A stretch of DNA of 64,000 nucleotides from Micromonospora kangleipakensis (GTDB lineage Bacteria; Actinomycetota; Actinomycetes; Mycobacteriales; Micromonosporaceae): assembly GCF_004217615.1 (NCBI RefSeq), contig NZ_SHLD01000001.1:2666001-2730000 (forward strand), read 5' to 3'. The notes under the pieces are model-generated. The model was not told the origin of the DNA. It did not search any database and saw nothing but the letters and a program-made list of their open reading frames with translations. Positions 52,187 to 60,567 of this stretch are shown here, piece by piece (position 1 is the first letter of the stretch; each line of letters starts with the position of its first letter). The translations under genes and the position numbers were made by a program.

Positions 52187-52846
52187 TCAGTACGAGTACC
52201 CCGAGCTGCCGCCGTCGGAGCTGCCCGAGTCACCGGACGCGGGCGGGGCGACCGCCTTCGGCGTGCCGGTGGGCAGGCAGGTCAGGTTCTTCTTGCCGTT
52301 CGGGTCGACCACGAACCAGGTGCCGCCGACGCCCTGGCCCTTCCACTGGCCGGGCTTCTTGTCGCCGATGTAGCGGTAGACCGGCCAGCCGCCGATGGTG
52401 ATCTGCCGGGTGCCGTCCTGCCGGGTGACGGTGCCGACCTTGTCGTCGGAGACGCCCTGAAGCTGCGGGTTGCCGTCGGTCAGCGCCGGCGGCCAGACCT
52501 GCGCGCACTTGTCCACGCAGTTCGACGACGGCGGGTCGGCGGAGTCCTTGTCGAAGCGGTAGAGGATCCAGCCGTCCTGGTCCATCACGACGTTGCCCAT
52601 CCGGGGCACCTTCTTGCCGACCAGCTGGTCGGTGAGCCGGACGTCCGCCGGGGGCGCCTGCTCGGGGGCGGGGGCGTCCGCGGTCGCGGAGGCCTCCGGT
52701 TCGGCCGCCGCGGTGGGTTCGGCCGCGGCGACGGCGACCGGCTCGGCCGCGCTCGAGTTCGCCCCGTCGTAACCCGCGGGAGCGCAGGCCGTTAGTGCGA
52801 CCATCGCGCTCGCGACGATGACGGTCGTCCGCTTCAGGTGTGCCAC
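52187..52846 (-). CDS. Lipoprotein with tandem YxFxxD-type repeats
   Basis: A 219-residue lipoprotein (lipobox ALTAC, Cys near residue 21). An Ala/Glu/Pro-rich linker is followed by two copies of the secreted-repeat family known from COG4315: LVVMDQDGWILYRFDKDSADPPSSNC and ITIGGWPVYRYIGDKKPGQ. The CVDKC and LTCLP cysteines may form disulphides. Related proteins have been linked to extracytoplasmic electron transfer, but that is not shown for this one. It lies downstream of a sigma/anti-sigma pair and may belong to its regulon. Confidence 0.85.
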   Translation of the reverse strand: MAHLKRTTVIVASAMVALTACAPAGYDGANSSAAEPVAVAAAEPTAAAEPEASATADAPAPEQAPPADVRLTDQLVGKKVPRMGNVVMDQDGWILYRFDKDSADPPSSNCVDKCAQVWPPALTDGNPQLQGVSDDKVGTVTRQDGTRQITIGGWPVYRYIGDKKPGQWKGQGVGGTWFVVDPNGKKNLTCLPTGTPKAVAPPASGDSGSSDGGSSGYSY

Positions 52847-52894
52847 GTGCCCTCCTCATTCTTGGCAGTTCACCGGGTAGTACGGGTGGTTCGC

Positions 52895-52900
52895 TGTCAA
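52895..52900 (-). promoter_or_regulatory. Candidate -35 element for the lipoprotein gene
   Basis: TTGACA on the minus strand lies 49 bases upstream of the ATG. No matching TANNNT -10 is found at 16-18 bp, so recognition by an alternative sigma factor is possible. Confidence 0.3.
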
Positions 52901-53003
52901 GGTTGAAGAGGAAAGGGTGCTCCATTTCACAGTGGATCGATTGAACCGTTCCGCTCGCGCGTGCGTGGGGGAGCACGTCGGGTCCGTCGCGCGGGCACGC
53001 CGA

Positions 53004-53038
53004 AGCGGCGCCGGGCGATGTCGCCGCCCGGCGCCGCT
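53004..53038 (-). terminator. Terminator of the sigma/anti-sigma operon
   Basis: AGCGGCGCCGGGCG (53004-53017) pairs perfectly with its complement (53025-53038) across a 7-base loop, 12 bp after the anti-sigma stop. Confidence 0.85.
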
Positions 53039-53049
53039 GACGTGGCGGG

Positions 53050-53838
53050 TCAGAGGTCGGCCACCGTCACCAGCGGGCTGGCGATCCCGTTGACGTCGAC
53101 GGACTGCACCTGGATCTTCGCGATGTCGTCGCGCACCGCCGAGGTGGACGCGGTCAGCTCCAGCGGGAGCTGGTTGGTGCTGGTCCCGTACCCGCCCCCC
53201 GGCACCGACCAGGTCGAGACCACCTCGCTGGTGGCGTTCTTTCTGATGATCACCAGCCGGCAGGTGCGCGGCCCCGGCAGCTTGGTCAGCCGGACGAACA
53301 CCTGCGTGCCGTACTCCTTGGCGTTGAGGAACATCGTCGTCTCCACGCCGGTGCCCGGGTCGGTGGCGTCGTGCTGCTCACCATCAACCGGGTCCGGGCC
53401 TCCGAACCCATCACCGGAGTTCGTCGGCTCGGGCGACGGTGGGCCGGTGACGGGGGTGGTCAGGGTCGGCTCGGCCTGCGGGATCCGGTCGTCGTCCCCG
53501 CTGCCCGCGAAGCCGGCGATGCCGACGCCGCTCAGTCCGCCGAAGACCACCACGGCCGCCGCCGTGGCGAGAAGCTGCCGGAACCGGGTACGCCGGCGGT
53601 GCTGCCGCACCGCCACCAGCGTCCGGTCCAGCAGGGCCGGGTCGGTCTGGGTCTGCTCCAGCGCGGTCATCGTCTCGCCGTCGATGCCGGCGAGCAACCC
53701 CACCACGGGGACCATGGTCTCCAGCTCCGCGGCGCACGCCCAACAGGTGGCGAGGTGCTCCTCGAACCGTTCGGCGTCCTGCTGGTCGAGCACGCCGAGC
53801 GCGTACGCGGCCACGTCCATGTGGTCTGCCCGGCTCAT
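53050..53838 (-). CDS. Anti-sigma factor with zinc-finger (ZAS) domain
   Basis: A 262-residue membrane protein. The N-terminal cytoplasmic domain carries the zinc anti-sigma motif HxxxCxxC in FEEHLATCWACAAEL. One transmembrane helix (about residues 87-108, LLATAAAVVVFGGLSGVGIAGF) leads to an exterior, Pro-rich linker and a beta-rich domain (TCRLVIIRKNATSEVVSTWSVPGG). It should hold the sigma factor encoded directly upstream inactive until a signal is received. The ATG overlaps the sigma stop (ATGA). Confidence 0.92.
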   Translation of the reverse strand: MSRADHMDVAAYALGVLDQQDAERFEEHLATCWACAAELETMVPVVGLLAGIDGETMTALEQTQTDPALLDRTLVAVRQHRRRTRFRQLLATAAAVVVFGGLSGVGIAGFAGSGDDDRIPQAEPTLTTPVTGPPSPEPTNSGDGFGGPDPVDGEQHDATDPGTGVETTMFLNAKEYGTQVFVRLTKLPGPRTCRLVIIRKNATSEVVSTWSVPGGGYGTSTNQLPLELTASTSAVRDDIAKIQVQSVDVNGIASPLVTVADL

Positions 53839-54395
53839 TCCGTCACCCCCCGTTCCTGCAGAGCCGTGCGCAGCGCGCGCAGCGCGTAGTAGACGCGCGA
53901 CTTGGCGGTGCCGAGCGGAAGGCCCAGCTCCTCGGCCGCCTCCGGCACCGTACGGCCCCGGAAGTACGTCGCCACCAGGATCTCCCGGTGCGACTGGCTC
54001 AGGGTACGCAGCGCGTCGGCGACCGTCATCGTGCGCAGCACCCGGTCCGTGCTGTCCGCCTCGGCGAACGCGGTCAGGTCCCGGTCGTACGTCTCCGCCG
54101 GGCGGGCCTGCTCGCTGCGATGCTCGTCGATGGCGATCCGCCGGGCCACGGTGACCAGCCAGGGGCGCAGCGACCCCTGCCCGTGGGTGCCGAGCCGGTG
54201 CGCGTTGCGCCAGGCCCGCAGCAGCGTCTCCTGGACGATGTCCTCGGCCCGCTGCCGGTCACCGCCGGTCAGCCGCATCACGAACATCAGCAGCGGACCG
54301 GCGTGCTCCGCGTAGAGCAGCCGGATCAACTGGTCGGAATGACTGGCCTCAGGGGACGCCGCCTGGTGGCGCCCGGGCGCCGGTCGCGGCGTCAC
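53835..54395 (-). CDS. ECF-type RNA polymerase sigma factor
   Basis: A 186-residue group-4 sigma factor with region 2 (LIRLLYAEHAGPLLMFVMRLTGGDRQRAEDIVQETLLRAWRNAHR) and region 4 (LSQSHREILVATYFRGRTVPEAAEELGLPLGTAKSRVYYALRAL). It resembles the SigK/SigL-like ECF type with a ZAS anti-sigma partner. The GTG at 54395 follows CAGAAT with a 6-base spacer, which suggests a leaderless mRNA; the open frame upstream is not protein-like. Translation is coupled to the anti-sigma gene. Confidence 0.92.
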   Translation of the reverse strand: MTPRPAPGRHQAASPEASHSDQLIRLLYAEHAGPLLMFVMRLTGGDRQRAEDIVQETLLRAWRNAHRLGTHGQGSLRPWLVTVARRIAIDEHRSEQARPAETYDRDLTAFAEADSTDRVLRTMTVADALRTLSQSHREILVATYFRGRTVPEAAEELGLPLGTAKSRVYYALRALRTALQERGVTE

Positions 54396-54401
54396 CGGGT
54401 C

Positions 54402-54407
54402 ATTCTG
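54402..54407 (-). promoter_or_regulatory. Candidate leaderless -10 box for the sigma factor gene
   Basis: CAGAAT, 6 bases, then GTG 54395 on the minus strand. Confidence 0.4.
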
Positions 54408-54616
54408 GCGATCGGCGGGGTGTGCGTCGACCCCGCGGCCCGCCTTCGACGCACGCGACTGTGGCTGCGCCCGGGCGAACATCCACTCAGGCCTCGCCAC
54501 CTCGCCGTGCCAGCCGGCCGCCACCGCATGCATGCAGACCTCCGGGTGTCCAGTGACATCAGCCGGCCCCCCACGGGCATGGCCGCCCGTGGATACGGAG
54601 TGACCCGCCCAGCGGA

Positions 54617-55474
54617 TCAACGGCGCACGGAAAAAATTCCGGGCGGGGGTGGGGTGGAGGCGGTAGCGTCCGCGTCGCGCACCACGCTGGCGCCGCCGGC
54701 GAACCGGTCCAGCTCCTCGCCGGCCAGCACCCGGCCGGGGAACCAGTCGCCGGCCGCCCGCCGGGTCAGCTCCGGCACCGGTGGCTCGACCCGGCCGGCC
54801 ACCAGCACCAGGTTGCCGTAGCGCCGCCCGCGCAGCACGGCCGCGTCGCCGACCAGGCAGGCCCGGGGCAGCACCGAGCGGACCGTGGCGACCTGGGCGC
54901 GGGCGTGCCGCAGCGGCGGCCCGTCGGCGATGTTGGCCAGGTACCAGCCGTCCGGCCGGAGCACCCGGGCCACCTCGGCGGCGTACTCCACCGAGGTCAG
55001 GTGGGCCGGGGTGCGGGCGCCGGCGAAGACGTCCGCGACCACCACGTCGTAGCTGGCGTCCCGACTGGCGGTCAGGGTGGCCCGGGCGTCGGCCACCCGG
55101 ACCCGCAGCCGCGGATCGGTGGGCCAGGGCAGCGCCCGCCGGACCAGCTCCACCAGGGCACCGTCCACCTCGGACACCCGCTGGGCAGAGCCGGGCCGGG
55201 TCGCGGTGACGTACCGGGGCAGGGTCAGCGCGCCGCCGCCGAGGTGCAGCACCCGCAGCGGGGCGCCGGCCGGGGCGACCAGGTCCAGCGCGGCGGCCAG
55301 CCGCCGGACGTACTCGAACTCCAGGTGGGTCGGGTCGGTGAGGTCCACGTGGGACTGCGGGGCGCCGTCGAGGAGCAACGTCCAGGAGCCCGGCCGGTCC
55401 GGGTCCGGCACCAGCTCGGCCTGCCCGGTGTCGACCTGCTCGACCACCCGGTCGGCGTCGCGTCGGCGGCCCAT
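54617..55474 (-). CDS. Spermidine-synthase-like methyltransferase-fold protein
   Basis: A 285-residue protein of the spermidine synthase/spermine synthase family, Rossmann type: LRVLHLGGGALTLPRYVTATRPGSAQRVSEVDGALVELVRR holds the nucleotide pocket, and YDVVVADVFAG the second acidic motif. Typical polyamine-site residues are not clearly kept, so the substrate may differ, as in many actinomycete paralogues. The ATG overlaps the upstream nurA stop (TGATG), placing it last in the herA-sbcDC-nurA operon. A link to DNA repair is not evident. Confidence 0.8.
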   Translation of the reverse strand: MGRRRDADRVVEQVDTGQAELVPDPDRPGSWTLLLDGAPQSHVDLTDPTHLEFEYVRRLAAALDLVAPAGAPLRVLHLGGGALTLPRYVTATRPGSAQRVSEVDGALVELVRRALPWPTDPRLRVRVADARATLTASRDASYDVVVADVFAGARTPAHLTSVEYAAEVARVLRPDGWYLANIADGPPLRHARAQVATVRSVLPRACLVGDAAVLRGRRYGNLVLVAGRVEPPVPELTRRAAGDWFPGRVLAGEELDRFAGGASVVRDADATASTPPPPGIFSVRR

Positions 55475-56436
55475 CAGCGCCGGATCCCGCCGGCCGCCGC
55501 GATCAGCACCCGGTGCAGCAGCCGGGCGTCGCCGAGCAGCCCGCGCAGCCGGCGCTCCAGCCCGGCGATGGGGACGAGGTTCTGCGGGGCGCGCGGGTCC
55601 TTGTACGGGGTGGAGGCGAACCGGGGCAGGGTGACCAGGGAGAGGTCGGCCAGGCCGATCGCCTCGGCCGGGGTCAGCTCCGCCGAGCACTCCATCCGCA
55701 CGATGCCGGCCCACGGCGCGCCAGCGGCCACCGGCAGTCGCAGGTACCACGAGTAGCCGCCCCAGGCGGTGCCGAGCCGGAACACCGGGGAGCGCTGGCC
55801 GGGGGCGAGCCCGGTCACCACCGCGGTCAGCCGGGCGTCCAGGTACTGGCTGTGCTGGGTCTTGATGTACCCCAGGGTGCGCGGCAGCTGCCGGCGGCTG
55901 CGCAGCGGGCCGTCCACCACCAGCAGGTCGCCGTCGACCCGGGCGGCGTCGGAGACCGCCACCTCCAGCGCGGTCAGCGGGCCCTGCACCGCCGCCGGGA
56001 GCTTGCTCAGCTCACCGGTGCCGCCGACCCGGTGCACCGGGTAGTGGATCCGGCCGGCCACCACGTCCTGGGCGGACGGACTCGCGGTGAAGAGACCCCG
56101 GCCGACCCGGGCGCCGGCCAGCTCCGCCGCGCCGCGTTCCAGGTCGCAGCGGACCACCCCGGCCGCGTACGAGGCGGCGATGCCGGGGAACGATCCGCCG
56201 TCGTCCTCGGCCGTCCAGACGCTGGCGTCGATCCGGCGCACGCCGTCGACGAGCAGCACCACGTCCGGGGCGGGCACGTCCCGCCGGGCCCCGATCGCCC
56301 GCCAGTCCGTCGCCGGCAGCTCCACGTCCGGGTCGACCTGGGCGCTGCTCGGCGCCGCCGGGCCGCCGGCCGACGCCTCGAACGAGGCGCCGTACGCCGG
56401 GTCCCACGCGTCGACGAAGAACCGGGCCTCGCTCAC
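55474..56436 (-). CDS. nurA: NurA-like nuclease
   Basis: A 320-residue protein that I assign to the NurA 5'-3' nuclease family. PDVVLLVDGVRRIDASVW near residue 60 gives the first metal Asp, DGDLLVVDGPLRSRRQL near residue 170 the second, and YIKTQHSQYLD and GIVRMECSAEL follow in NurA order. In archaea NurA works with the HerA translocase and Mre11-Rad50 to resect DNA ends; the same four genes are linked here. GTG 56436 is the start that would overlap the sbcC stop by GTGA if the four 59-bp repeats were removed. The frame is open to 56541, but only through repeat copies. Confidence 0.65.
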   Translation of the reverse strand: MSEARFFVDAWDPAYGASFEASAGGPAAPSSAQVDPDVELPATDWRAIGARRDVPAPDVVLLVDGVRRIDASVWTAEDDGGSFPGIAASYAAGVVRCDLERGAAELAGARVGRGLFTASPSAQDVVAGRIHYPVHRVGGTGELSKLPAAVQGPLTALEVAVSDAARVDGDLLVVDGPLRSRRQLPRTLGYIKTQHSQYLDARLTAVVTGLAPGQRSPVFRLGTAWGGYSWYLRLPVAAGAPWAGIVRMECSAELTPAEAIGLADLSLVTLPRFASTPYKDPRAPQNLVPIAGLERRLRGLLGDARLLHRVLIAAAGGIRR

Positions 56437-56672
56437 AGGGCCGCCCTTTCGTTCGCGACTGCGGGGCTCCGCTGCGCTGCACTCCTCGCGCTCACAGGGC
56501 CGCCCTTTCGTTCGCGACTGCGGGGCTCCGCTGCGCTGCACTCCTCGCGCTCACAGGGCCGCCCTTTCGTTCGCGACTGCGGGGCTCCGCTGCGCTGCAC
56601 TCCTCGCGCTCACAGGGCCGCCCTTTCGTTCGCGACTGCGGGGCTCCGCTGCGCTGCACTCCTCGCGCTCAC
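56431..56672 (-). repeat. Four tandem 59-bp units forming a chain of coupled micro-ORFs
   Basis: Four identical head-to-tail units (period exactly 59 bp, minus-strand GTG starts at 56672, 56613, 56554 and 56495) separate sbcC from nurA. Each encodes VSARSAAQRSPAVANERAAL and a stop that overlaps the next GTG by four bases: 20 codons plus TGA minus 4 equals 59. The first GTG overlaps the sbcC stop and the last stop overlaps the nurA start. Each unit contains GAGCCCCGCAGTCGCGAAC, shared with the repeat at 12435-12553. Perfect identity means recent expansion. Confidence 0.95.
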
Positions 56673-59143
56673 AGGCCGGTCCGTTCGATGCGGGCGGTGC
56701 GGGCGTCCTTGCGGACCTCGTAGCGGACCGGGATCCGCTCCGCGAGGGCCGGCACGTGGGTGACCACGCCGACCATCCGGTCGCCGCGGGCGGCCAGGCT
56801 CTCCAGGGTCGCCGCGACGGTGTCCAGGGTGGCCGCGTCGAGCGTGCCGAAGCCCTCGTCGAGGACGATCGACTCCAGGCTCGCCGCGGTGGTGGACATC
56901 CCGGCCAGCTGCTCGGAGAGCGCCAGGGCCAGCGCCAGCGAGGCCTGGAACGTCTCCCCGCCGGAGAGGGTGCGCACGCCCCGGCGCAGCCCGGCGTCGT
57001 GATGGTCGACCACGAAGAACTCGCCCTTGTCGTGCACCAGGTCGTACTGGCCGCCGGAGAGCTCGCGCAGGATCCGCGACGCGCCGTCGACCAGCAGGTC
57101 CAACGCCTCGGCCAGCAGCCAGCGCTCGAAGTTGTTGGCCCGCAGGTGCCCGGCCAGGGCCCGGGCGACCCGGGCCTCCCGCTCGTGGCCGGCCCGCTGC
57201 TCGCGCAGCTCGGCGGCCTGCTCGCGCCGCTCGACCAGCCGGCGCAGCTCGGCCTCGGCGCGCTCCACCGCCACCGCGGCGGCCCGGCCCGGGTCGTCGG
57301 CGACGGCCAGGCCGGCGGCGGTGAAGAGGGCGGCGATCCGCTCCTCGACCTCGGTCGCCGCCGCCTGGGCCGCGGCGACCGAGTCGACCAGCCCGGTGCG
57401 GTCCGCCCGCCGCCGGTCGGCCTCGCCGCCGGCCCACCCGGCCAGGGTGGCCCAGGCGGCGGCCACGTCGTCGCGGTCGGCGGCCGGCGGGCCGAATCGG
57501 GCGAGCCGGTCCCGGGCCGTGTCGAAGTCGCGCCACGCCCGGCGCAGCCGCTCCTCGGCACCGTCCAGCGCGCCCCGGGCCCGCCGGGCGGCGTCCCGTC
57601 CGGCGCGGACCGCGGTCGCCGCCTCCTCCAGCGCCCGGCGCAGCCGGGCGTGCTCGTCCAGGGCCGCCCGCAGCGCGGCCGGCGCGGCGGCGTCGGCGAG
57701 CTGGTCGTCCAGCTCGGCCAGCCGGGCCCGCAGCTGGTCGTGCTGCGCGCGGGCGCGCAGCAGCACCCGGTCCAGGTCGCGGGCCGCGGCGTCGCGCTCC
57801 TGCACCGCCCGCTTCGCGGCCTCGCTGGCGGCCCGGGCCGCCTTCCCCGCGGCGGTGGCCCGGGCCACCGCCGACCCCGCCGGCACCGCCGGCACCCGGG
57901 GCACCACCTGCTCGCAGACCGGGCAGGGCGCCCCGTCGACCAGGTGGGCCCGGAGCGCCACGGCCTGGTCGGTGGCCTTCGCCTCCTCGTGCGCCCGGAA
58001 CGCCGCCTCCAGCTCCGTGTCCGCCCGCTCGGCCGCGGCCCGCGCCTCCGCGAGGGCCTGCGCGGCCGCGTCGTGTTCGGCCTGCGCCCCGGTCACCGCG
58101 GCCCGGACCGTCTCCGCCTCGGCGGTCAGCCGGTCCCGGTCGGCGTGCGCCTTCAGCAGCAGGCGCAGCGCGCTCTCGTCGCCGGCCGCGGCCAGCTCGC
58201 CGCGGAGCTTCTCCTCCCGCTCCTCGGCGAGGGCCACGGCGGCACCCGCCTCGTCGGCCGCGGCCCGCGCCGTGGTCACCGCGCGGGCCAGTTCGGCGAT
58301 CCCGTCCGGCGCCCGCACCGCTGCCAGCACGGCCAGCTCCGCGTCGAGCGCGGCCAGCGCCGCCGCCACCTCCCGCGCCGTGCCCCGGGCCCGTTCCAGC
58401 TCCGGTACGGCCACCGCCACCGCCCCGGCCAGCTCCCGCGCCCGGTCGACCTGCGCCTGCGCCCCGGCCACCGTCTCGTCGTCGACGGCGGCGAGCCCGG
58501 CGAGCATCCGGTCCACGGCCTCCAGCTTCGCCTCGGCCTGCCCGGCGCGTTCGGTGGCCCGCTTCTGCACCGCCTCGTAGACGCCGAGGCCGAGCAGGTT
58601 GACCAGGATCTGCTGCCGGGTGGCGGGCTTGGCGTGCAGGAAGTCGGCGAACTGTCCCTGCGGCAGCACCACGCAGGAGGTGAACTGCTCGTACGGCAGC
58701 CCGACCGCCTCCAGCACCGCCTCCTCCATCTCGGCGGGGGTGCCGGCGACCACCTCGCCGAGGTCGTCCGGGCTCAGCCCGGTGTCGAGCTTGGTCACGT
58801 CGAAGCCGGCGGGCATGAGCTGCAATCCGGCGTTGGCGGTCTTGACCGCGCCCCGGCCGTCCCGGCGGACCACCCGGGTGGCGACGTACCGGTCGCCGGC
58901 GGACTCGAAGACCAGCCGGACCCGGGCCTCGGTGGCCGACGGGGCGAGCGCGTTGGTCAGGCCCCGGGCGCCGCCCCACCGGGGCACGGTGCCGTAGAGG
59001 GCGAAGCAGATCGCGTCGAGCACCGTGGACTTGCCGGAGCCGGTCGGCCCGACCAGGGCGAAGAAGTCGGCGTCGGTGAAGTCGACGGTGGTCTCCTCGC
59101 GGAAGACCGTGAAGCCCGCCATGTCCAGCCGGATCGGGCGCAT
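56669..59143 (-). CDS. sbcC: Exonuclease SbcC (Rad50-like ATPase)
   Basis: An 824-residue SMC-family ATPase. The N-terminal half-site has Walker A GPTGSGKST near residue 33. Two long Ala/Glu/Arg-rich coiled coils flank a zinc hook (CPVCEQVV, near residue 408). The C-terminal half-site has LSGGETFQASLALALALSEQL and Walker B LESIVLDEGFGTLD. With SbcD it processes DNA double-strand breaks and hairpins. The ATG overlaps the stop of the inserted tnpB (TGATG) instead of following sbcD directly. The stop overlaps the first 59-bp micro-ORF. Confidence 0.95.
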   Translation of the reverse strand: MRPIRLDMAGFTVFREETTVDFTDADFFALVGPTGSGKSTVLDAICFALYGTVPRWGGARGLTNALAPSATEARVRLVFESAGDRYVATRVVRRDGRGAVKTANAGLQLMPAGFDVTKLDTGLSPDDLGEVVAGTPAEMEEAVLEAVGLPYEQFTSCVVLPQGQFADFLHAKPATRQQILVNLLGLGVYEAVQKRATERAGQAEAKLEAVDRMLAGLAAVDDETVAGAQAQVDRARELAGAVAVAVPELERARGTAREVAAALAALDAELAVLAAVRAPDGIAELARAVTTARAAADEAGAAVALAEEREEKLRGELAAAGDESALRLLLKAHADRDRLTAEAETVRAAVTGAQAEHDAAAQALAEARAAAERADTELEAAFRAHEEAKATDQAVALRAHLVDGAPCPVCEQVVPRVPAVPAGSAVARATAAGKAARAASEAAKRAVQERDAAARDLDRVLLRARAQHDQLRARLAELDDQLADAAAPAALRAALDEHARLRRALEEAATAVRAGRDAARRARGALDGAEERLRRAWRDFDTARDRLARFGPPAADRDDVAAAWATLAGWAGGEADRRRADRTGLVDSVAAAQAAATEVEERIAALFTAAGLAVADDPGRAAAVAVERAEAELRRLVERREQAAELREQRAGHEREARVARALAGHLRANNFERWLLAEALDLLVDGASRILRELSGGQYDLVHDKGEFFVVDHHDAGLRRGVRTLSGGETFQASLALALALSEQLAGMSTTAASLESIVLDEGFGTLDAATLDTVAATLESLAARGDRMVGVVTHVPALAERIPVRYEVRKDARTARIERTGL

Positions 59144-60567
59144 CAGCGGTCGACCTGCTTCCTACTGTTGCTCATGGGCGAGCGGTTCGGATGGTTCGCT
59201 CTCCGCTCGGTGGTGGCCGAGCTGGAGTCCTGGACCGGCAGTCTGGTCCGGTGGCGATCGGTCCTATCCTGCAGGATCTGCCTCACGGCGCGGTGCGGGG
59301 TGTGCAGGGCGATGTCGGCGTCGCCTGCTCGTTGCAGGATGTTGATCGCGGCGTTCACGTCGGCCTGCCACACCACCCTGCACAGGGTGCAGTGAAGCCG
59401 GTCCCCGCTGCGTCGGCCGAGCCGGCCGCAGCGGTGACAGGCTTGTGAGGTGTAGGCGGCGTTGACGTGCACGAGCGCAGAACCTCTGCGCTCCGACACG
59501 TTCGCCAGCGCCTCGGCGGTGACACCTCTGGTCCACCCGGCAAGACGCCGATTTACGTTCTTACCGAGCCTCTTGCGCCCGGCGAAGCGTTTGGTGAGGT
59601 CTTCGGCGACCACGGTGGCGGCCTTGTCGACGACGCGGTGCACGGCGGTGAAGATCTCCGTGCGCACCCGCGCACGGTGCCGAGCGGCTTGCCGGTCCCG
59701 CTTGGCCGTCCCGAGGTTGTTCACCCTGATCCGGCGCGCCTTCGCATGATCACCACACAGGGCGGCGGTGTTCGCTATCGACCGCAGCTTGGCCCGACGC
59801 CGGTTACGTTCCGTCAACCGGTCCGACTCGCTGGTCAGCAGCTCACCGAGGCGGCCGCCGTGGGAGTCGGTCAGGGCTTCGGTGTAGCCCTTGTCGACAC
59901 CGATCGTCGCATCGCCGCAGGGCCGCAGCGACGACCGCATCTGCGACGCGTCGATCTGATAGTGCACCTCAACCCGCCCGCCGCGCAGGATCAGCCGCAA
60001 CGTGCCCGTCGGGGCCACCGTCGTGGACAGCGGGATTCTGACCATCTTGCGCCGTTCGAGGCCCGGGACCGCCAGCCACAATTGGCCGCGCGCGTTGGTG
60101 ACGGTGTTGTGCTGGTCGGCGCGCACCACGATCTGATCGTGCGTGCGGTTGCGGCCACGCTTCCAATGCTTACGCATCTGCCGAGCCAGAAACGGATCCT
60201 CAGCCCACTGGTTGGCCTTCAACGCAGTGAACATTCGCTTGCGCTCGACCGGATCGCTGGTGCGCTGGGTGATCGCACGACGAACCTCGACCTTCGCCGC
60301 CGCCAGGTTCGCTCCGATGTCGGCCATGGCGTCGCGGACGGTTTCCTTCCACGCGTTCGCCAACACACCGAACCGCGTGTGCGTGCCGTCGGCCAACCAC
60401 CGGTCCCGCACCTGCCGGCACGTCAGCCCGGACCCGACACCGGCGATTGACCCGTAACGCTGCCACACCTCACTGCGAACCCGACCCAACCGGCGAGCCT
60501 GCTCCAGCAACGCGGCGTGCTTACCCGCGTTCAGGCGCGTCGAGTAAGCGATCCGCGTGACCTTCAC
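59143..60567 (-). CDS. tnpB: IS200/IS605-type TnpB (RNA-guided nuclease family)
   Basis: A ~474-residue TnpB. The RuvC-like catalytic residues appear intact: Asp in TIGVDKGYTEALTD (near residue 220), Glu in VVAEDLTKRFAG (near 320) and Asp in WQADVNAAINI (near 404). The last is preceded by a zinc ribbon (CHRCGRLGRRSGDRLHCTLC). GTG 60567 is chosen (VKVTRIAYSTRLN); an in-frame TTG at 60624 and GTG 60612 are weaker. There is no tnpA, so the element cannot move on its own. It splits sbcD from sbcC, and its last codons run into the sbcC start, so its right end, and any guide RNA scaffold, lies within the 3' coding part. Confidence 0.93.
   Translation of the reverse strand: MKVTRIAYSTRLNAGKHAALLEQARRLGRVRSEVWQRYGSIAGVGSGLTCRQVRDRWLADGTHTRFGVLANAWKETVRDAMADIGANLAAAKVEVRRAITQRTSDPVERKRMFTALKANQWAEDPFLARQMRKHWKRGRNRTHDQIVVRADQHNTVTNARGQLWLAVPGLERRKMVRIPLSTTVAPTGTLRLILRGGRVEVHYQIDASQMRSSLRPCGDATIGVDKGYTEALTDSHGGRLGELLTSESDRLTERNRRRAKLRSIANTAALCGDHAKARRIRVNNLGTAKRDRQAARHRARVRTEIFTAVHRVVDKAATVVAEDLTKRFAGRKRLGKNVNRRLAGWTRGVTAEALANVSERRGSALVHVNAAYTSQACHRCGRLGRRSGDRLHCTLCRVVWQADVNAAINILQRAGDADIALHTPHRAVRQILQDRTDRHRTRLPVQDSSSATTERRANHPNRSPMSNSRKQVDR

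Noticed and set aside
55475..55750. N-terminal extension of the spermidine-synthase-like protein
   Set aside because: It overlaps nurA in another frame and is Arg/Pro/Gly-rich; ATG 55474 with the TGATG overlap fits better.
56431..56672. Tandem repeat considered as a CRISPR array
   Set aside because: The units are contiguous and wholly identical, with no variable spacers and no cas genes nearby.
56087..59395. Plus-strand open frame of about 1100 codons over nurA-sbcC
   Set aside because: Runs through the 59-bp repeats and opposite sbcC; composition typical of antiframe, and sbcC has all its motifs.
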